This document shows positions 37,201-47,178 of a stretch of DNA of 64,000 nucleotides, piece after piece (the stretch's first letter is position 1; every line of letters starts with the position of its first letter). The notes below the pieces were generated by a model. It did not search any database, was not told the origin of the DNA, and was given only the letters and a program-made list of their open reading frames with translations. Source of the stretch: Hydrangea macrophylla (taxonomy: Eukaryota > Streptophyta > Magnoliopsida > Cornales > Hydrangeaceae); the NCBI GenBank assembly GCA_033977485.1, contig CM066991.1, positions 133,257,999 to 133,321,998 of the forward strand, read 5' to 3'. The translations under genes and the position numbers were made by a program.

Positions 37201-40200
37201 TTCGTGAAGACTGGCGATCAAGTTGCAGATGTTCTTACCAAAGCTATTGGGAGTCGACCTTTCCACGCTATCTTAGACAAGCTGGGAATGAGAGATATTT
37301 TTGTACCAGCTTGAGGGGGAGTGTTAAGAGTTATTTTTATGTTTATTGTTATTTAGTTATTAGAGTAAGGGTCATATTGTAATATGTCTTCTCTTTAATA
37401 TTGTTTTATATAAAAAGGGGGTGAGAGAAGCTTATCACAAATATTATGTTTTAACAAAGTAATGGTGCTATTTGAAAATAAAAGAAACGGAATGGGACAC
37501 AACACCTGATATTGTATTATTATTTCTAGAAAAGTGAAATTCTTTTCATCGTTAACTTATCCATGTCCACCAGCGAAAAAAGAAAAAAGAAAAAAAGAAC
37601 AACTTTTACGTTCTTGACGTCAATAAAACAATGTCTAGTTACAAATGAAATAGACCAAGAAGCCGGGCATAAGGACGGGTCATTCACGAAGTCGCAGCAT
37701 AAAGTCACGTGGAGTAGTGATGAATTCTAAGGATTTTTTTTTTCTAATATTAATTTCGATTAGAAACTTCACACAAATGATCACCTAGCCACAAATTCAT
37801 GAAGCCCAACATTATACGAGAATTCATATATCTCCAAGTAAATTTTTGTTAAGTCATATTAACGAATAAGAACCCACACATAATCATAATCTAACACTTG
37901 CGCATGATTTAAGTCACATAAAAACTGCTACTGAAATTTCAGTTTTCTACCCAAACGGTGCAGAATTAGAAAAACACAAAGAACGAAAGTTGTGCAGAAT
38001 CACGTTTTACATGGGTCTCGCGGAAAGAATGTTAAAATTCTAAATTACGATTTTATAATAATTTTTTAAAGTTTTAGCAATTGTTAGAATAATAAAATAA
38101 AAAAACCAAATTCGCATAAATTTCGGAATTATCACGAGTATTCCACATACGTGTATATCAAACAAACTATCTACATAACGTTTACGAATACACTAAGATC
38201 ATGATCATAAAGTCTTACGATGGAAATAAATATCTATATTCATTCGATAGTAAAATTATGCATCTAACGCAAAACATGTAAGAATTTGATTCACTCGTGT
38301 ATACATATATACATACATGTATATATATACACGAATACACATATTTAACTCACCTATTTAGGGCTTCTTGTTGAAGATGAATATGAAAAACAAAGGTTGG
38401 AATCCCTCTCTTCTTCTTCTTCTGCTTCTTCTTCTTCTTCTCTCTCTCTTTCTCTCACGTTTACTTGTGGCTGCACCTTTCTTTTTGTGTTTAACAAACC
38501 CTAAGATACATAATCTATGTATATATGATACACATACTCATATACTATAAAACACACACCCAAATACTAAAATCCCGTTTTTTGGCTTAGGGTCTCACAA
38601 AAAGACATTTTATGGGCCCAAAATGCATTCCAAAGTAGTTTAGGTTTGCATGTTAGTGCATGCATCTTTTATTGGTACGATGGGGTCGTATCGAGAGGAC
38701 TGTTGTTTTGGCATATAGAGTAGCTATGTGGGTGAGTATTTATGTGATGGACTATGGGAATCTTCTTTGGGAATTGGAAGCAGAGGTTGGAATATCTAGG
38801 CTTCTTATGCTATCAGCGGGCTTCTCATTATTGCTCTTATTCTTAATACCTGGACTTTACGCGATCAACTTTATGTTATTTTCTTATTATCAACATATGG
38901 ACTTCTTATATTATCAATATTTGGACTACTTAAATTATCACTATCTGGACTTCTTATATTATCAGTGGACATCTATTGCTCTTATGATCAGAAATTGGAT
39001 TCTTATATAAGCAACGGGTCTCCTACTATCTCTCTTATCATCAACTGGTATCATGAGGTGGAATCAACGGTTACCGGTATTCTGGATTTCCCGTATTATT
39101 AACCGGTTTTCTATTATTGTCTCTATTATCAACTGATATCCTGATGGTGCATCCATCTATTATATTGCTCTCGGGGAATTCTAGTATTATGGTTTCTTGA
39201 TTATTTATCAAGTCAGTGTATTATTTTCTCCGAGTTATTCTTGGCTGAGAGTTGGACGAGTCAGTGGGTGAGGAGGATTAGTGTGGGAGTAATTGGGTTT
39301 CATGCATAGTTTTTATTCTCATATTTTGCATCATCATGTATGTCTTAATTATCTGCTATTGTTTAACAATTGACTGTACGAGGCAGATAACAGAGGGTTT
39401 CCTTGTTTGGATTATTCGCTCAACGTACTAGCATTGAATGGTTGAGAGTTAAATGTGAATCCGTGATTTGTATTAGTTATGCGTTTTACATCATTTATGA
39501 CTTCTATTTGTGTTTACCATTGTTACAAGTTTCGGGACGAAATTTCTTTGAGGAGGGTAGAATGTAACCCTAATTTTCTATCTATTCTTAGTAATTAATT
39601 TTTATTATTTTCAAGTATTGGATATTAAATACGTGCATGTATCTTAGTGTTATGTACTAAAATTTTTGGACAGTGTTTAGAGGTTCATAAGTATGTTACA
39701 TTGTGATTTTAACATTTAAATTAAGTACCCGGGTCATGTATACCCATTGGGCTACTCATTTTACTACTTTGGAATGCATTTTGGGCTCATAAGATGTCTT
39801 TTTGTGAACCTAAGCCAAAAAACGGGATTTTAGTATTTGGGTGTGTGTTTTTATAGAATATGAGTATGTGTATCATATATACATAGATTATGTATTTTAG
39901 GGTTTGTTAAACACAAAAAAAAAAAAAAAAAAAAAAAAAAGGAGCAACCACGAGTAAATGTGAGAGAGAGAGAAGAAGAAGAAGAAGAAGAAAAGTGTAG
40001 GAAGAAGAGAGTGATTCCAACCTTTGTTTTTCATATTCATCTTCAATAAGAAGCCCTAAATAGGTGAGTTTAAATATGTGTATTCAGGTATATATATATA
40101 TACACGTGTGTGTATATGTATACGCGGGTGAATCAAATCCTTACATGTTTAATTTAATTGTTGGTGTTAAATTTTTGCGTTTGATGCACATTATTACTAT

Positions 40201-42400
40201 CAAATTAGAGTAATACTTGGGACAACCATTCACACAGCTTTTTCTACACAACGTAATGAATGTGTATCTCTCCTGTGTCACTGTATGGTCCAGTGACATC
40301 ACAGGAGAGATAGACACATTTATAGTGACATAGGAGAGATACACATTTATTACGTTGTGTAGAATAAATTGTGAATGGTTGTGTCCCAAGTATTACTCAT
40401 CGAATTAATATAGATATTTATTTTCATCGTGAGACTTTGTGATCATGATCTTAGTGTATTCGTAAACATTATGTAGATAGATAGTTTGATAAACGCGTAT
40501 GTGGAATACTCATGATAATTCCGAAATTTATGCGAAAATCGTTTTATTTTTTATTCTAATAGTTGCTGAAAGCCTGAAACTTCAAAAAAATATTATAAAA
40601 TCATGGTTTAGAATTTTAACATTATGTCCGCATAACCCATGTGAAACATGTTTCCGCACAACTTCCGTTCTTTATGTTTTTCATGATTCTGCACCGTTTG
40701 GGCAAAAAATTGAAATTTTAGTAGCAATTTTATGTGGTTTAAAACATGCGTAGTGTTGGATTTCGTTTCTGTGTGGGTTCCTATTCGTTAATATGACTTA
40801 AAAAGAAAATTTACTTGGAGATATATGAATTCTCGTATAATGTTGGGCTTCGTGAAACTTGTGGTTGTGTGATCACCTGTGTGAAGTTTCTAACCGAATT
40901 TAATATGAAAAAAAAATTCCCTTACGCTCCGTTTGTTTTGATGTAAAACATTTTCCGGGAAATTGTTTTTACAATTTTTAGTGTTTGGTTGCACAAAAAA
41001 ACAAGTAAAATATTTTACACGGAAAATGTTTTACTCCATCCATTAAAAAACGACTTACGTTTGAATTCTTGGTAAAACATTTTACATCACTCTCACGCTA
41101 TCCATTTGAAAATGCCCTCTCAAGCCTCCTCCCCGACCCCTGACTCTGACCTTGACCATCTCTCAATTGTAGAAAACAAAGCTCATATCCATATCGCCTA
41201 TCACCTATTTGAGAAGATGCCTAAAAAAAACTGGGCTTTTGTGATTGTGTTGTAGTCCTTCTAATTAATTACGATAAAGCACGTTGTCCTCCTCCAAATG
41301 TCCACTCATATATATATATATATATACACACACATATGTGTAATATTTTAATTGCATGTATGTATGTATGTATTTATCCATTTCATTTAAAATACAAAAA
41401 AAATAAAATAAGAAATTTTTTTTTTTGGAGAAATAGGGAAAGTGATGTTCGGAAAATACATTTAGCACATATGCCAAACACCGGAAAACATTTACATAAA
41501 AGTTGTTTTACACGGTAATGTTCTACTTGGAAAATGTTTTCCTACATAAAACATTTTACATCGAAACAAACGGAGCGTTTGTGTTCACTACTACTCATGA
41601 TTTTAGGCGGTGACTATGTGAATGATCCGTCCTTGTGTGATTAGACGGCGACTATAGTCGTGTCCATATCCTTCGTTTTTAAGATATGGCGTTTCGTTGT
41701 ATCCATATCGTGTCATATCCGTGTCACGTGTTAGTATCCGTGCTACATAGGTGGAGAGTCTTGGGAAACAATGGGAGCTACTTTTGTTCAGATTGGAGAA
41801 TATGAAATTTGGAACCAACAAAGAACGAGCTTTCTAGGACTTTATAGGATTGAACTTGTTACAAGAAGTTTTTGAAGTTTCTCCTTTTCTATGTCTGGCT
41901 GGATACGGCTTCATCGTGTTGAAATTGGATCATGTAAAACCTATTTTTTTTTCTCACTTATTAAACATCATTGTGCTTGATTTAACCAAATAGAAGAGGG
42001 AGGTTCAAATGACAACATATACAGGCTACATATTATTAAGCACTGTCAATGCTGATGTTGGTTGATTTGCCTTGTTAGATGTTTATCGACTTTTTCCAGA
42101 TATTTAAGGTTTGTTTCCACTTTGCACTCAAATTACATACTAGTAGCAAATTGTAAGAATTGAATATTTACTCTTGCATTTGAAAAAAGCAAATATGGGA
42201 CTTTACAGATTCCTCTTGCTCGATATCTTCCAACATGGAGAGGGAATGTTATAGACGCAGAGTTGGAAATGAATCCCTCTCGAGTTGTTGGCATGTCTCT
42301 GTCGGTAAACGCAGAAGGTGGAGTCCCGGGTGCTACGACCGGTCCAGGTGATTTCCGAGTGGAAATTGATTGGATTAAAGCCTTGAGAACCACTGACTGA
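17138..42400 (+). CDS. CIA30: CIA30-family complex I assembly factor, seven coding exons
   Basis: Exons: 17138-17189, 26222-26335, 27516-27566, 28800-28891, 31121-31201, 31350-31448 and 42209-42400 (TGA). All phases agree, giving 681 nt and 226 aa, the usual length for plant homologues. Recognisable segments are [10 protein letters not shown] (exon 1), [20 protein letters not shown] (exon 2), [17 protein letters not shown] (exon 4), [20 protein letters not shown] (exon 5), [20 protein letters not shown] (exon 6) and [12 protein letters not shown]...[12 protein letters not shown] (exon 7). The family is the NADH:ubiquinone oxidoreductase intermediate-associated protein 30 (fungal CIA30, human NDUFAF1), a mitochondrial chaperone for complex I assembly; the plant role is assumed from homology. 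A likely acceptor (TTTTGTCAG) at 17101 implies an upstream leader exon. All introns are GT-AG except intron 6 (GC-AG). Introns 1 (9.0 kb) and 6 (10.8 kb) carry the large transposon insertions. The frame is intact, so the gene looks functional. Confidence 0.92.
18370..21461 (+). mobile_element. Nested ~3.1-kb solo LTR (probably gypsy) inside the Copia gag
   Basis: It starts TGTCGCGTCCCGGAGCAG and ends GGTATTACA. Gag coding resumes across it (WDELNV before; [12 protein letters not shown] after). The flanks GTTA (18366-18369) and GTTTA (21462-21466) are compatible with a 5-bp TSD with one lost base. Its interior is non-coding, with TAA-type microsatellites (19600-20110), a 23-bp G run, and a cluster of GTTTCCATCGAAAC repeats (20545-20760). 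Long LTRs with these termini are typical of plant Ty3/gypsy chromoviruses; that lineage call is inference. Confidence 0.75.
20545..20760. repeat. Cluster of TTTCCATCGAAAC repeats within the solo LTR
   Basis: The motif GTTTCCATCGAAAC or close variants recurs at least five times, together with inverted GGAAACGT/ACGTTTCC forms. A second GTTTC-rich cluster lies at 21025-21125. The motif is itself nearly palindromic at its ends (GTTTC...GAAAC). Confidence 0.75.
25457..25588. mobile_element. Tourist-like MITE, TSD TTA
   Basis: A 132-bp foldback has long arms: GGGCTCGCATGGTAAC...GTGGTTTTTGGTTTTCAG on the left and its near-perfect complement on the right. The 3-bp flanks are TTA on both sides (25454-25456, 25589-25591). 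TTA TSDs and GGGC-type termini indicate the PIF/Harbinger (Tourist) superfamily. It lies in CIA30 intron 1. Confidence 0.85.
26477..26629. mobile_element. MITE with 9-bp TSD (Mutator-like)
   Basis: The element runs AGGGGTGTAAGC...TTTTCACCCCTA (153 bp) and is flanked by a perfect 9-bp duplication, ATATGATGT (26468-26476, 26630-26638). The interior is rich in ACCGAACCGA / TCGGTT motifs. The 9-bp TSD points to MULE transposition. It lies in CIA30 intron 2. Confidence 0.85.
27069..27318. mobile_element. Stowaway-like MITE, TSD TA
   Basis: The ends CTCCTATCCCA and GGGATGGAAGGAG form the CTCC..CCC-type terminal inverted repeat of Stowaway (Tc1/mariner) MITEs. Each end is flanked by TA. The inner sequence ACTAGGAGTC recurs near both sides. 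It lies in CIA30 intron 2, upstream of exon 3. Confidence 0.65.
27849..28400 (+). mobile_element. RTE LINE 3' fragment with an internal ~175-bp tandem duplication
   Basis: The + strand translates in pieces to [22 protein letters not shown] and [12 protein letters not shown], matching the C-terminal part of RTE ORF2 (compare the element at 43740-46529). From 28071 and again from 28246 the same segment (GGGTAAGARCAAAATTGTAA to AGTTGAGTTACTTTTTTT) is repeated, each copy ending in a T-run and then a G-run. It lies in CIA30 intron 3. Confidence 0.8.
29105..29660 (+). mobile_element. L1-like LINE 3' end, tail duplicated in tandem (142 bp)
   Basis: The decayed frame reads [17 protein letters not shown], the type of sequence at the end of plant L1 ORF2. 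It is followed by a tail, GGGCTTGCGCCCCCCTTTTT...ACTTGTCCAAAAAAATAAATG. The block beginning AATCGCGT at 29376 is repeated at 29518, a 142-bp period with about 95% identity. It lies in CIA30 intron 4. Confidence 0.7.
29666..30639 (-). mobile_element. LINE-type insertion carrying only an ORF1-like fragment
   Basis: Perfect 16-bp TSD, ATGAGTGGGCCTTTTC, at 29650-29665 and 30640-30655. The poly(A) tail is on the minus strand (T-run 29666-29677). The 974-bp insertion holds the 3' portion of an ORF1-like frame, then about 260 bp of untranslated sequence and the tail. No ORF2, endonuclease or RT is present. Its target lies in the duplicated L1 tail. Confidence 0.9.
29941..30639 (-). pseudogene. DUF4283/zinc-knuckle ORF1-like fragment
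   Basis: An open frame of about 230 codons, truncated at its 5' end by the insertion boundary. It begins within [20 protein letters not shown], which matches the end of the plant DUF4283 RNA-binding domain of LINE ORF1 proteins. Next comes VCVEI and then [12 protein letters not shown], a degenerate CCHC knuckle. The C-terminal half is acidic and low in motifs, ending GRNRS. The frame is uninterrupted, so the copy is fairly young or was retrocopied from a shorter transcript. No promoter is visible. Not a host gene. Confidence 0.75.
31446..31454 (+). promoter_or_regulatory. GC splice donor of CIA30 intron 6
   Basis: Exon 6 ends ...TACATTTCAAAG and the intron begins GCAAGTTA. AAG|GCAAGT is the consensus for the minor GC-AG class. 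Using the next GT (four bases on) would break the frame, whereas the GC site keeps phase 0 with exon 7 (ATTCCTCTTGCTCG). Confidence 0.85.
32887..34167 (+). pseudogene. Copia gag and protease start (frameshifted)
   Basis: The ATG at 32887 opens [11 protein letters not shown]. The gag core contains [25 protein letters not shown] knuckle, [14 protein letters not shown], is followed by an arginine/glycine (GGRGG) run, then the protease motif [12 protein letters not shown] (near 34003). Just after it a T-run (about 34048-34056) appears to have gained a base, shifting the frame so that this reading ends at 34167. In intact relatives one gag-pol frame continues. Confidence 0.9.
34212..35645 (+). pseudogene. 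Copia integrase region (frame ends early)
   Basis: Contains the pre-integrase zinc motif (HRRLGHPS ... CDACELGK) and the integrase core with [16 protein letters not shown] and GVAERKNRH, supplying the D, D and E catalytic residues. The C-terminal [15 protein letters not shown] domain follows. An acidic linker of EKE repeats then runs into a frameshift near 35500. Beyond it the proper frame restarts as [14 protein letters not shown], in 35582-35819, where a TAG ends it. Confidence 0.9.
35822..37314 (+). pseudogene. Copia reverse transcriptase and RNase H (at least four lesions)
   Basis: RT starts [13 protein letters not shown] and runs through [12 protein letters not shown] and [12 protein letters not shown] (near 36360). 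RNase H ends with [21 protein letters not shown] and [13 protein letters not shown]. Frame changes occur near 36260 and 36680, and stops at 35819 and 36898. The terminal frame (36910-37314) ends in TGA eleven bases before the 3' LTR. The lesions make an active product impossible from this copy. Confidence 0.9.
37726..40923. repeat. 3.2-kb head-to-head inverted repeat of a gypsy LTR
   Basis: The left arm (37726-38645) and right arm (39765-40923) are reverse complements along their length. Shared landmarks include GAAACTTCACACA, CATGATCTTAGTGTATTCG, AGGGTTTGTTAAACAC, and GCCAAAAAACGGGATTTTAG beside CTTTGGAATGCATTTTGGG. The spacer (38646-39764) includes a gypsy pol tail, TTTCGGGACGAAATTTC with GGAGGGTAGA (about 39530-39562), followed by TGTAACCCTAA, a normal 3' LTR start. 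The right arm therefore belongs to an LTR in + orientation and the left arm to a second copy in minus orientation. It lies in CIA30 intron 6. Confidence 0.85.
40208..40398. mobile_element. Foldback MITE with 9-bp TSD inside the right arm
   Basis: A 191-bp near-palindrome with ends GAGTAATACTTGGGACA and its complement. The 9-bp flanks are ATCAAATTA and ATCGAATTA. The corresponding place in the left arm (near 38238-38250) reads ...ACTATCGAATGAATAT without the insert, an empty site. The 9-bp TSD suggests Mutator-type transposition. Confidence 0.88.
40924..41578. mobile_element. Non-autonomous TIR element, about 655 bp
   Basis: Ends CGCTCCGTTTGTTTTGATGT and the complement ACATCGAAACAAACGGAGCG; a second inverted block, AAAACATTTTCC / GGAAAATGTTTT, follows inward. 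The interior is AT-rich with a TA microsatellite and no transposase. It abuts the right arm of the large inverted repeat. Confidence 0.75.
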
Positions 42401-43739
42401 TCAGTTAACGGAAGTCCTGATGAAATATGGAGAGTTTTGTATCGAAAGCCTCGAGTCTTGTTCAGGTATTGTTTGCACCCAAAATTTCAATTGCAACTTT
42501 TGTAAAACTTAGTTCAGTTCTTGTAATTGTTCCCAAAGTTTTTGCGTTCATTATAGTTCCAAGTTTCATCATTAGAATGTCTTCTCTCCATATGGTAGTA
42601 TGATCGGTCTTAACTCGTTGATTTACTTGGTTTATTTAGATCTTGGCACAATTTGACTTGTGTGCTTCAATATTGTCAATGAACCTTTAATACAAGGGTC
42701 CTTCCTATTTGTTTTGAACAATATGCCGAAAGATAGAAGTCAGGCCGTGCATCACGTTTGCTAACACACACACGTACAATCGAGTTACCTCAGCTTTGGC
42801 ATGCCCGACGCAAAATATAGAGCGAACAATACGCTATTCTTTCCAATTTGGTGGTGTAAAAAATTTAAAGGACAAAGGTATGTTTGCCTAACGTGCTTTG
42901 ATACCCATTTCCAGTTTTGTTTGGTGAAAGCCGTAGTGGAACGCAACTTTGGATGTTAACAGATTGAGTTTTCATTGGACTACAGATCTGTTCTCAGAAT
43001 GGTACCATTCTCAATTTCTTTCTTGTTGAATCAATGCCCTGAAGCATCTGAATCTGAGTAATAATTGTGTATGTGTGTTGTGTCTATCTTCATGTATTCA
43101 GACATAAATTGCTCTTCTTAACCCTTCCTTTGTGTGATGTGGGCCTGTTTGGGAAGCTCAAGTCTCACTCATTTTTTATCTTGTTTTGTATGAGAGTCAA
43201 TATTGTGTTGGTTTGACAAAGAACTAGTTTTAATAGAGATTTTAAAGGTTGTTTGGGTAATACATGTACCGGTTATGTTGTTCAGAACAAAACATGTTAT
43301 AAATGGTTTGGTGTTTGTGTAGCTGCTTTTTAGTGCACATGAGTTCATCCCTGACTTAAAAATGTCCCAAAAATTAATTATTTATCAACCTAACATGATG
43401 TTGGCTTTTATGAAAACAAATTAAAATTGAGATTGGGTATTATCCTAAACCTGTTTGACATTCCGAAACAGGCCTCTGGGATTGGGTACACACTCTTGTT
43501 TAAGAAATATGCATTCACCAAAAACTTGAATTTGTAGAATTAGTTCACATTTTATCATTCCCAAAACTAAATTGGTTATTTGCTTTCCCAAAGGAATCCT
43601 TCTTGTTTGAGTCAAGTGTAATGCTTCCTTTTCAATAGGGGAGTTAATAAATACATACATCAAATTTTCTTTACATTTTCATCTACAATCATACAGTTGC
43701 ATGTGCTCTTTTTAATTGCGTAATGCGGCTGTAGACAAA
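42401..43739 (+). other. CIA30 3' flank and intergenic sequence
   Basis: Presumably the 3' UTR in its first few hundred bases, AT-rich; no single polyadenylation signal stands out. No other gene or inverted repeat was recognised up to the RTE insertion. Confidence 0.5.
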
Positions 43740-46529
43740 CCGAATCAAATCAAACCAAACCAAGCCTTGTGTCCCAATCAATTGGGGTCGGCTGTATGAA
43801 TCATTTTTCTCCATTATGCATAATCAAGAGCTATATGCTCATTTAAATTATATATAATCATATCTTGTTGCATTACATATTCCCAAGTCAGTCTAGGTCT
43901 GCCTCTCCCTCTAATCATTCTAGGCACTACAATTTTATCACTCTTTCGCATATGTGCATCTATAGGTCTTCGTTGCGCATGGCCGAACCATCCAAGTCTA
44001 TTCTTCCTCAGCTTATTCTCAATATGTGTCACTCTTACAATCTCTCGGATGTACTTATTTCTAATCTTATCTTTCCAAGTCTTACCACACATCCATCTTA
44101 GCATCCTCATTTCAGCTACACTCACTTTGCTAATGTGTTGTTTCATAGTTGCCCAACACTCTGTCCTGTAAAGCATAGCTGGTCTAATAGCTGTCTTATA
44201 AAATTTTTCTTTCAATTTTGCTGGTATTCTTCGGTCACATAATACTCCAGAAGCACTCATCCACTTAAGCCAATCCACTTTAATTCTATAGGTCACGTCA
44301 TCACCAATCTCTCCGTCTCTACTGATCATTGAACCTAGATAGCGAAAGTGTTCCCTCTTTGGGATCTCCTGATCTTCGATTTTCACTGCTTCGTTGTCTC
44401 TACTTCCACTGTTGCTAAAAGTACATTCCATGTATTCTGTTTTCGTCCTACTTATCTTTAGCCCCTTAATCTCCAGTGTTTCTTTCACTCTAAGCTTCCA
44501 GTTTAGTGTTGAGTCCCCTTTTAGTCACATCAGCCAAGACAATATCATCTGTGAACAACATACACCATGGGACCTCATCTTGAATGTGTCTAGTCAATTC
44601 ATCAATAATTAGGGCGAACAAATAAGGGCTCAAGGCCGACCCTTGGTGTAGGTCTACGGTAATTGGGAATTCGCTTGTTTCTCTGGCTGGTGATCTAATT
44701 GTAGTAACCGCTTCATCATACATATCCTTCACCACGTCAATATAACCCTTGGTCACTTCCTTCTTCTCTAGCACCCACCAAATTAAATCTCAAGGCACTC
44801 TATCATAAGCTCTCTCTAAGTCAATAAAAACCATATGTAAATCTTTTTTCTTCTCTCTATACTTTTCCATTAATCTCCTAAGTAAATAAATTGCTTCCAT
44901 AGTTGATCTCCCAAGCATAAATCCAAGCTGATTTTCTGACACTGATGTTGCACCTCTTAAGCGATGCTCCATCACTCTCTCCCATAGCTTCATAGTATGG
45001 CTCATCAACTTAATACCTCTATAGTTGTTGCATTGTTGTACATCTCCTTTATTCTTATATATAGACACTAGGATGCTCTTCCTTCACTATCAGGCATTTT
45101 TCTAGTCATTACAATCCTATTAAAAACTTTTGTAAGCCAAGATGCCCCCACATCTCCCAAGCATTTCCAAACTTCAATGGGGATCTCATCTGGTCCTAAG
45201 GCCTTGTTGGGTTTCATCTTCTTCAAAGCAAATTCCACCTCAAACTTCCTTATCCTCCGATAGAATGTGTATTCTCTAGTTTCATCGTAACTTCCAGTTT
45301 CTTCTTCAATTGTGTTATCCATATGTTTTTCATTCAGTAACTTCTCAAAATAGCTCTTCCACATTTCCTTAATCTCTTCGTCGTTCACTAATACCCTAGA
45401 GTCATCGCTTTTTATACACTTAACCTGATTAATGTCTCTTGTTTTCCTTTCTCTCGACTTAGCAAGCTTATAAATACATTTTACTCCCTCTCTAGTGTCT
45501 AGTTTGGTGTAGAAGGCGTCATAGGCTTCCATTTTAGCAACTCTAACTGTCCTTTTAACCTCCTTATTTGCACATTTATAGCTTTTGAAGTGTTCTTCAC
45601 TTCTATCATTTTGCCACTTCTCAAAGCAATCCTTTTTGGTTTTTACTGCAGCTTGTACCTCTTCATTCCACCACCAAGTATCTTTAGATGCTAACACTCT
45701 TCTCTTCGACTCTCTGAGGACCTCCTTCGATATTCTTGTGATGCACCCTGCCATTCTATCCCACATAGTATTGCTTCCATCTTCCAAATTCTAAGGTGCT
45801 TCTGTATACACTCTCTCTTGGAATATTGCTAATTTCTCGCCTTTAAGGTTCCACCACCTAGTTCACGGGTTTATAGGGTCTTTTCTAGTATGACATTATC
45901 CTTTTATATGAATATCTAAAATAGCAAGTCTATGTTGAGATGTTAAACTCTCTCTTGGGATGACCTTATAGTCTTTACATGCTAAGCGGTCTGCCTTTCT
46001 CACAAGGAACAAATCGATCTGGCTTCTATTAGATCCACTATTAAAGGTTATCAAGTGTTCTTCCCTCTTTTTGAAAAAGGTGTTTGCTACTACAAGATCA
46101 TATGCTACTGCGAAATCTAAAATACTCACCCTTGGCTCATTCTGATCTCCAAAACATACCCCCATGCATCCTCTCATATCCAGTTCTATCTTTGCCTACA
46201 TGGCCATTAAAATCTCCACCTACAATTATCTTCTCTCCTCTCGGTATTTCTTGCATTCAAGAGTCCAATTCATCCCAGAATTGTCTTTTAGTGAGATCAT
46301 CCAATCCTACTTGGGGCACGTATGCACTAATCACATTAATTATATCCACTCCAACTACTAGTTTGATAATCAATATTCTATCTCCTTTCCTCGTGACTGT
46401 CACAACTTTATCCTTGAGGTTGTTGTCAACCACGATTCCTACACCATTTCTATGCCTATCTTTCCCTGTATAGAATGTCTTATACCCTGGCTTTTCTGCG
46501 TCCTTAGCTTTACCCGTCGGATCCTTATG
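43740..46529 (-). mobile_element. RTE-clade LINE, 5'-truncated, with 17-bp TSD
   Basis: Perfect 17-bp TSD, ATGCGGCTGTAGACAAA, at 43723-43739 and 46530-46546. The 2,790-bp insert is on the minus strand. Its 3' end is CCGACCCCAATTGATTGGGA followed by a GGTTTG-type repeat rather than poly(A), as in plant RTE elements. It starts within the endonuclease domain. Confidence 0.93.
43814..46529 (-). pseudogene. RTE endonuclease-reverse transcriptase polyprotein, broken
   Basis: Read 46529 to 43814: partial apurinic endonuclease with SAYVPQVGL and GGDFNGHVG (46350-46200), then QIDLFLVRKAD and HRLAILDI (46177-45896). RT follows: the thumb-proximal EKWQNDR...KANKEVKR region (45787-45068), [18 protein letters not shown] and [13 protein letters not shown] (45068-44790), then CMLFTDDIVLAD with FTDD at the catalytic site instead of the common FADD (44600-44520). 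The C-terminal FRYLGSMISRDGEI and GWFGHAQRRPID region (44488-43814) ends the protein. Frame changes separate the segments, and a TGA lies near 46263. Inactive. Confidence 0.9.
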
Positions 46530-47178
46530 ATGCGGCTGTAGACAAAAATTAAAAAATATATATATATATCTACTATGCTATAAAAACGAATAAGCAAGCA
46601 CGTCAAAAAATATGAACTTCCTCTTTTGCCATTCACTACATCATAATTACTCATATATATTGATTTGTGTAAGGTTAAATCTGTCATTTTGGACAAATAA
46701 TTACATTCAAGTCAGCTTTTGAAATTTTATTTAATATAATAATGAGGTTTTAATGAACAATCTTGTGTCTAATTACATTTGGGTCAACAATTTTTGGGAT
46801 ATTTATTATTGACTTCAAAAAAAGTTAACAAAAGTGGCTATTTTGGTGGCTATTTAGGAATTGGTCACTAATATTTACAATTTGGTCAACTTCTTCTCTC
46901 AAATGAGGTTTCAATCAACAATTTGTGTCTAATTACATTTGGATCAATAATTTTTGGGATATTTATTATTCACTTCATAAAAAGTAAAAATAATGGCTAT
47001 TGTGACGACCAAGAGCCAATACTCCTGAGGCAGAATGGCCAAGATGGATGAGGTGAGGTTGGGTGTGGGGGCTTGTCCCACATCGCTTGGGGTGAAGTTC
47101 CTGGATTAGTTTATAAGGATTAATCGCCCCTCTATATGCAACATGGCCTTTTAAAACCGTGAGGGAGGTAAACATGAA

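Larger units (their letters stand above)
32248..37456 (+). mobile_element. Copia retrotransposon in CIA30 intron 6
   Basis: 5' LTR 32248-32395 (148 bp) and 3' LTR 37322-37456 (135 bp) are nearly identical apart from a short indel and a few substitutions; the first bases of the 5' LTR have drifted (TATTAG against TGTTAAG). The TSD is AAGTA on both sides (32243-32247, 37457-37461). The PBS TGGTATCAGAGCC starts at 32396, and the PPT TTGAGGGGGAG ends at 37321. Length 5.2 kb, same orientation as the host gene. Younger than the intron 1 Copia but no longer coding-competent. Confidence 0.95.

Noticed and set aside
38660..39010. 116-aa frame with repeated DFLYYQY-type peptide
   Set aside because: Arises from short direct repeats (GGACTTCTTATATTATCA) in the gypsy spacer between the inverted arms; not a plausible gene.
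41650..41760. GTGTCATATCCGTGTCACGTG phrases, and similar CGTGTTAGACACG at 32080-32160, as regulatory arrays
   Set aside because: They look like scattered pieces of a common dispersed plant repeat; no boundaries or consistent spacing.
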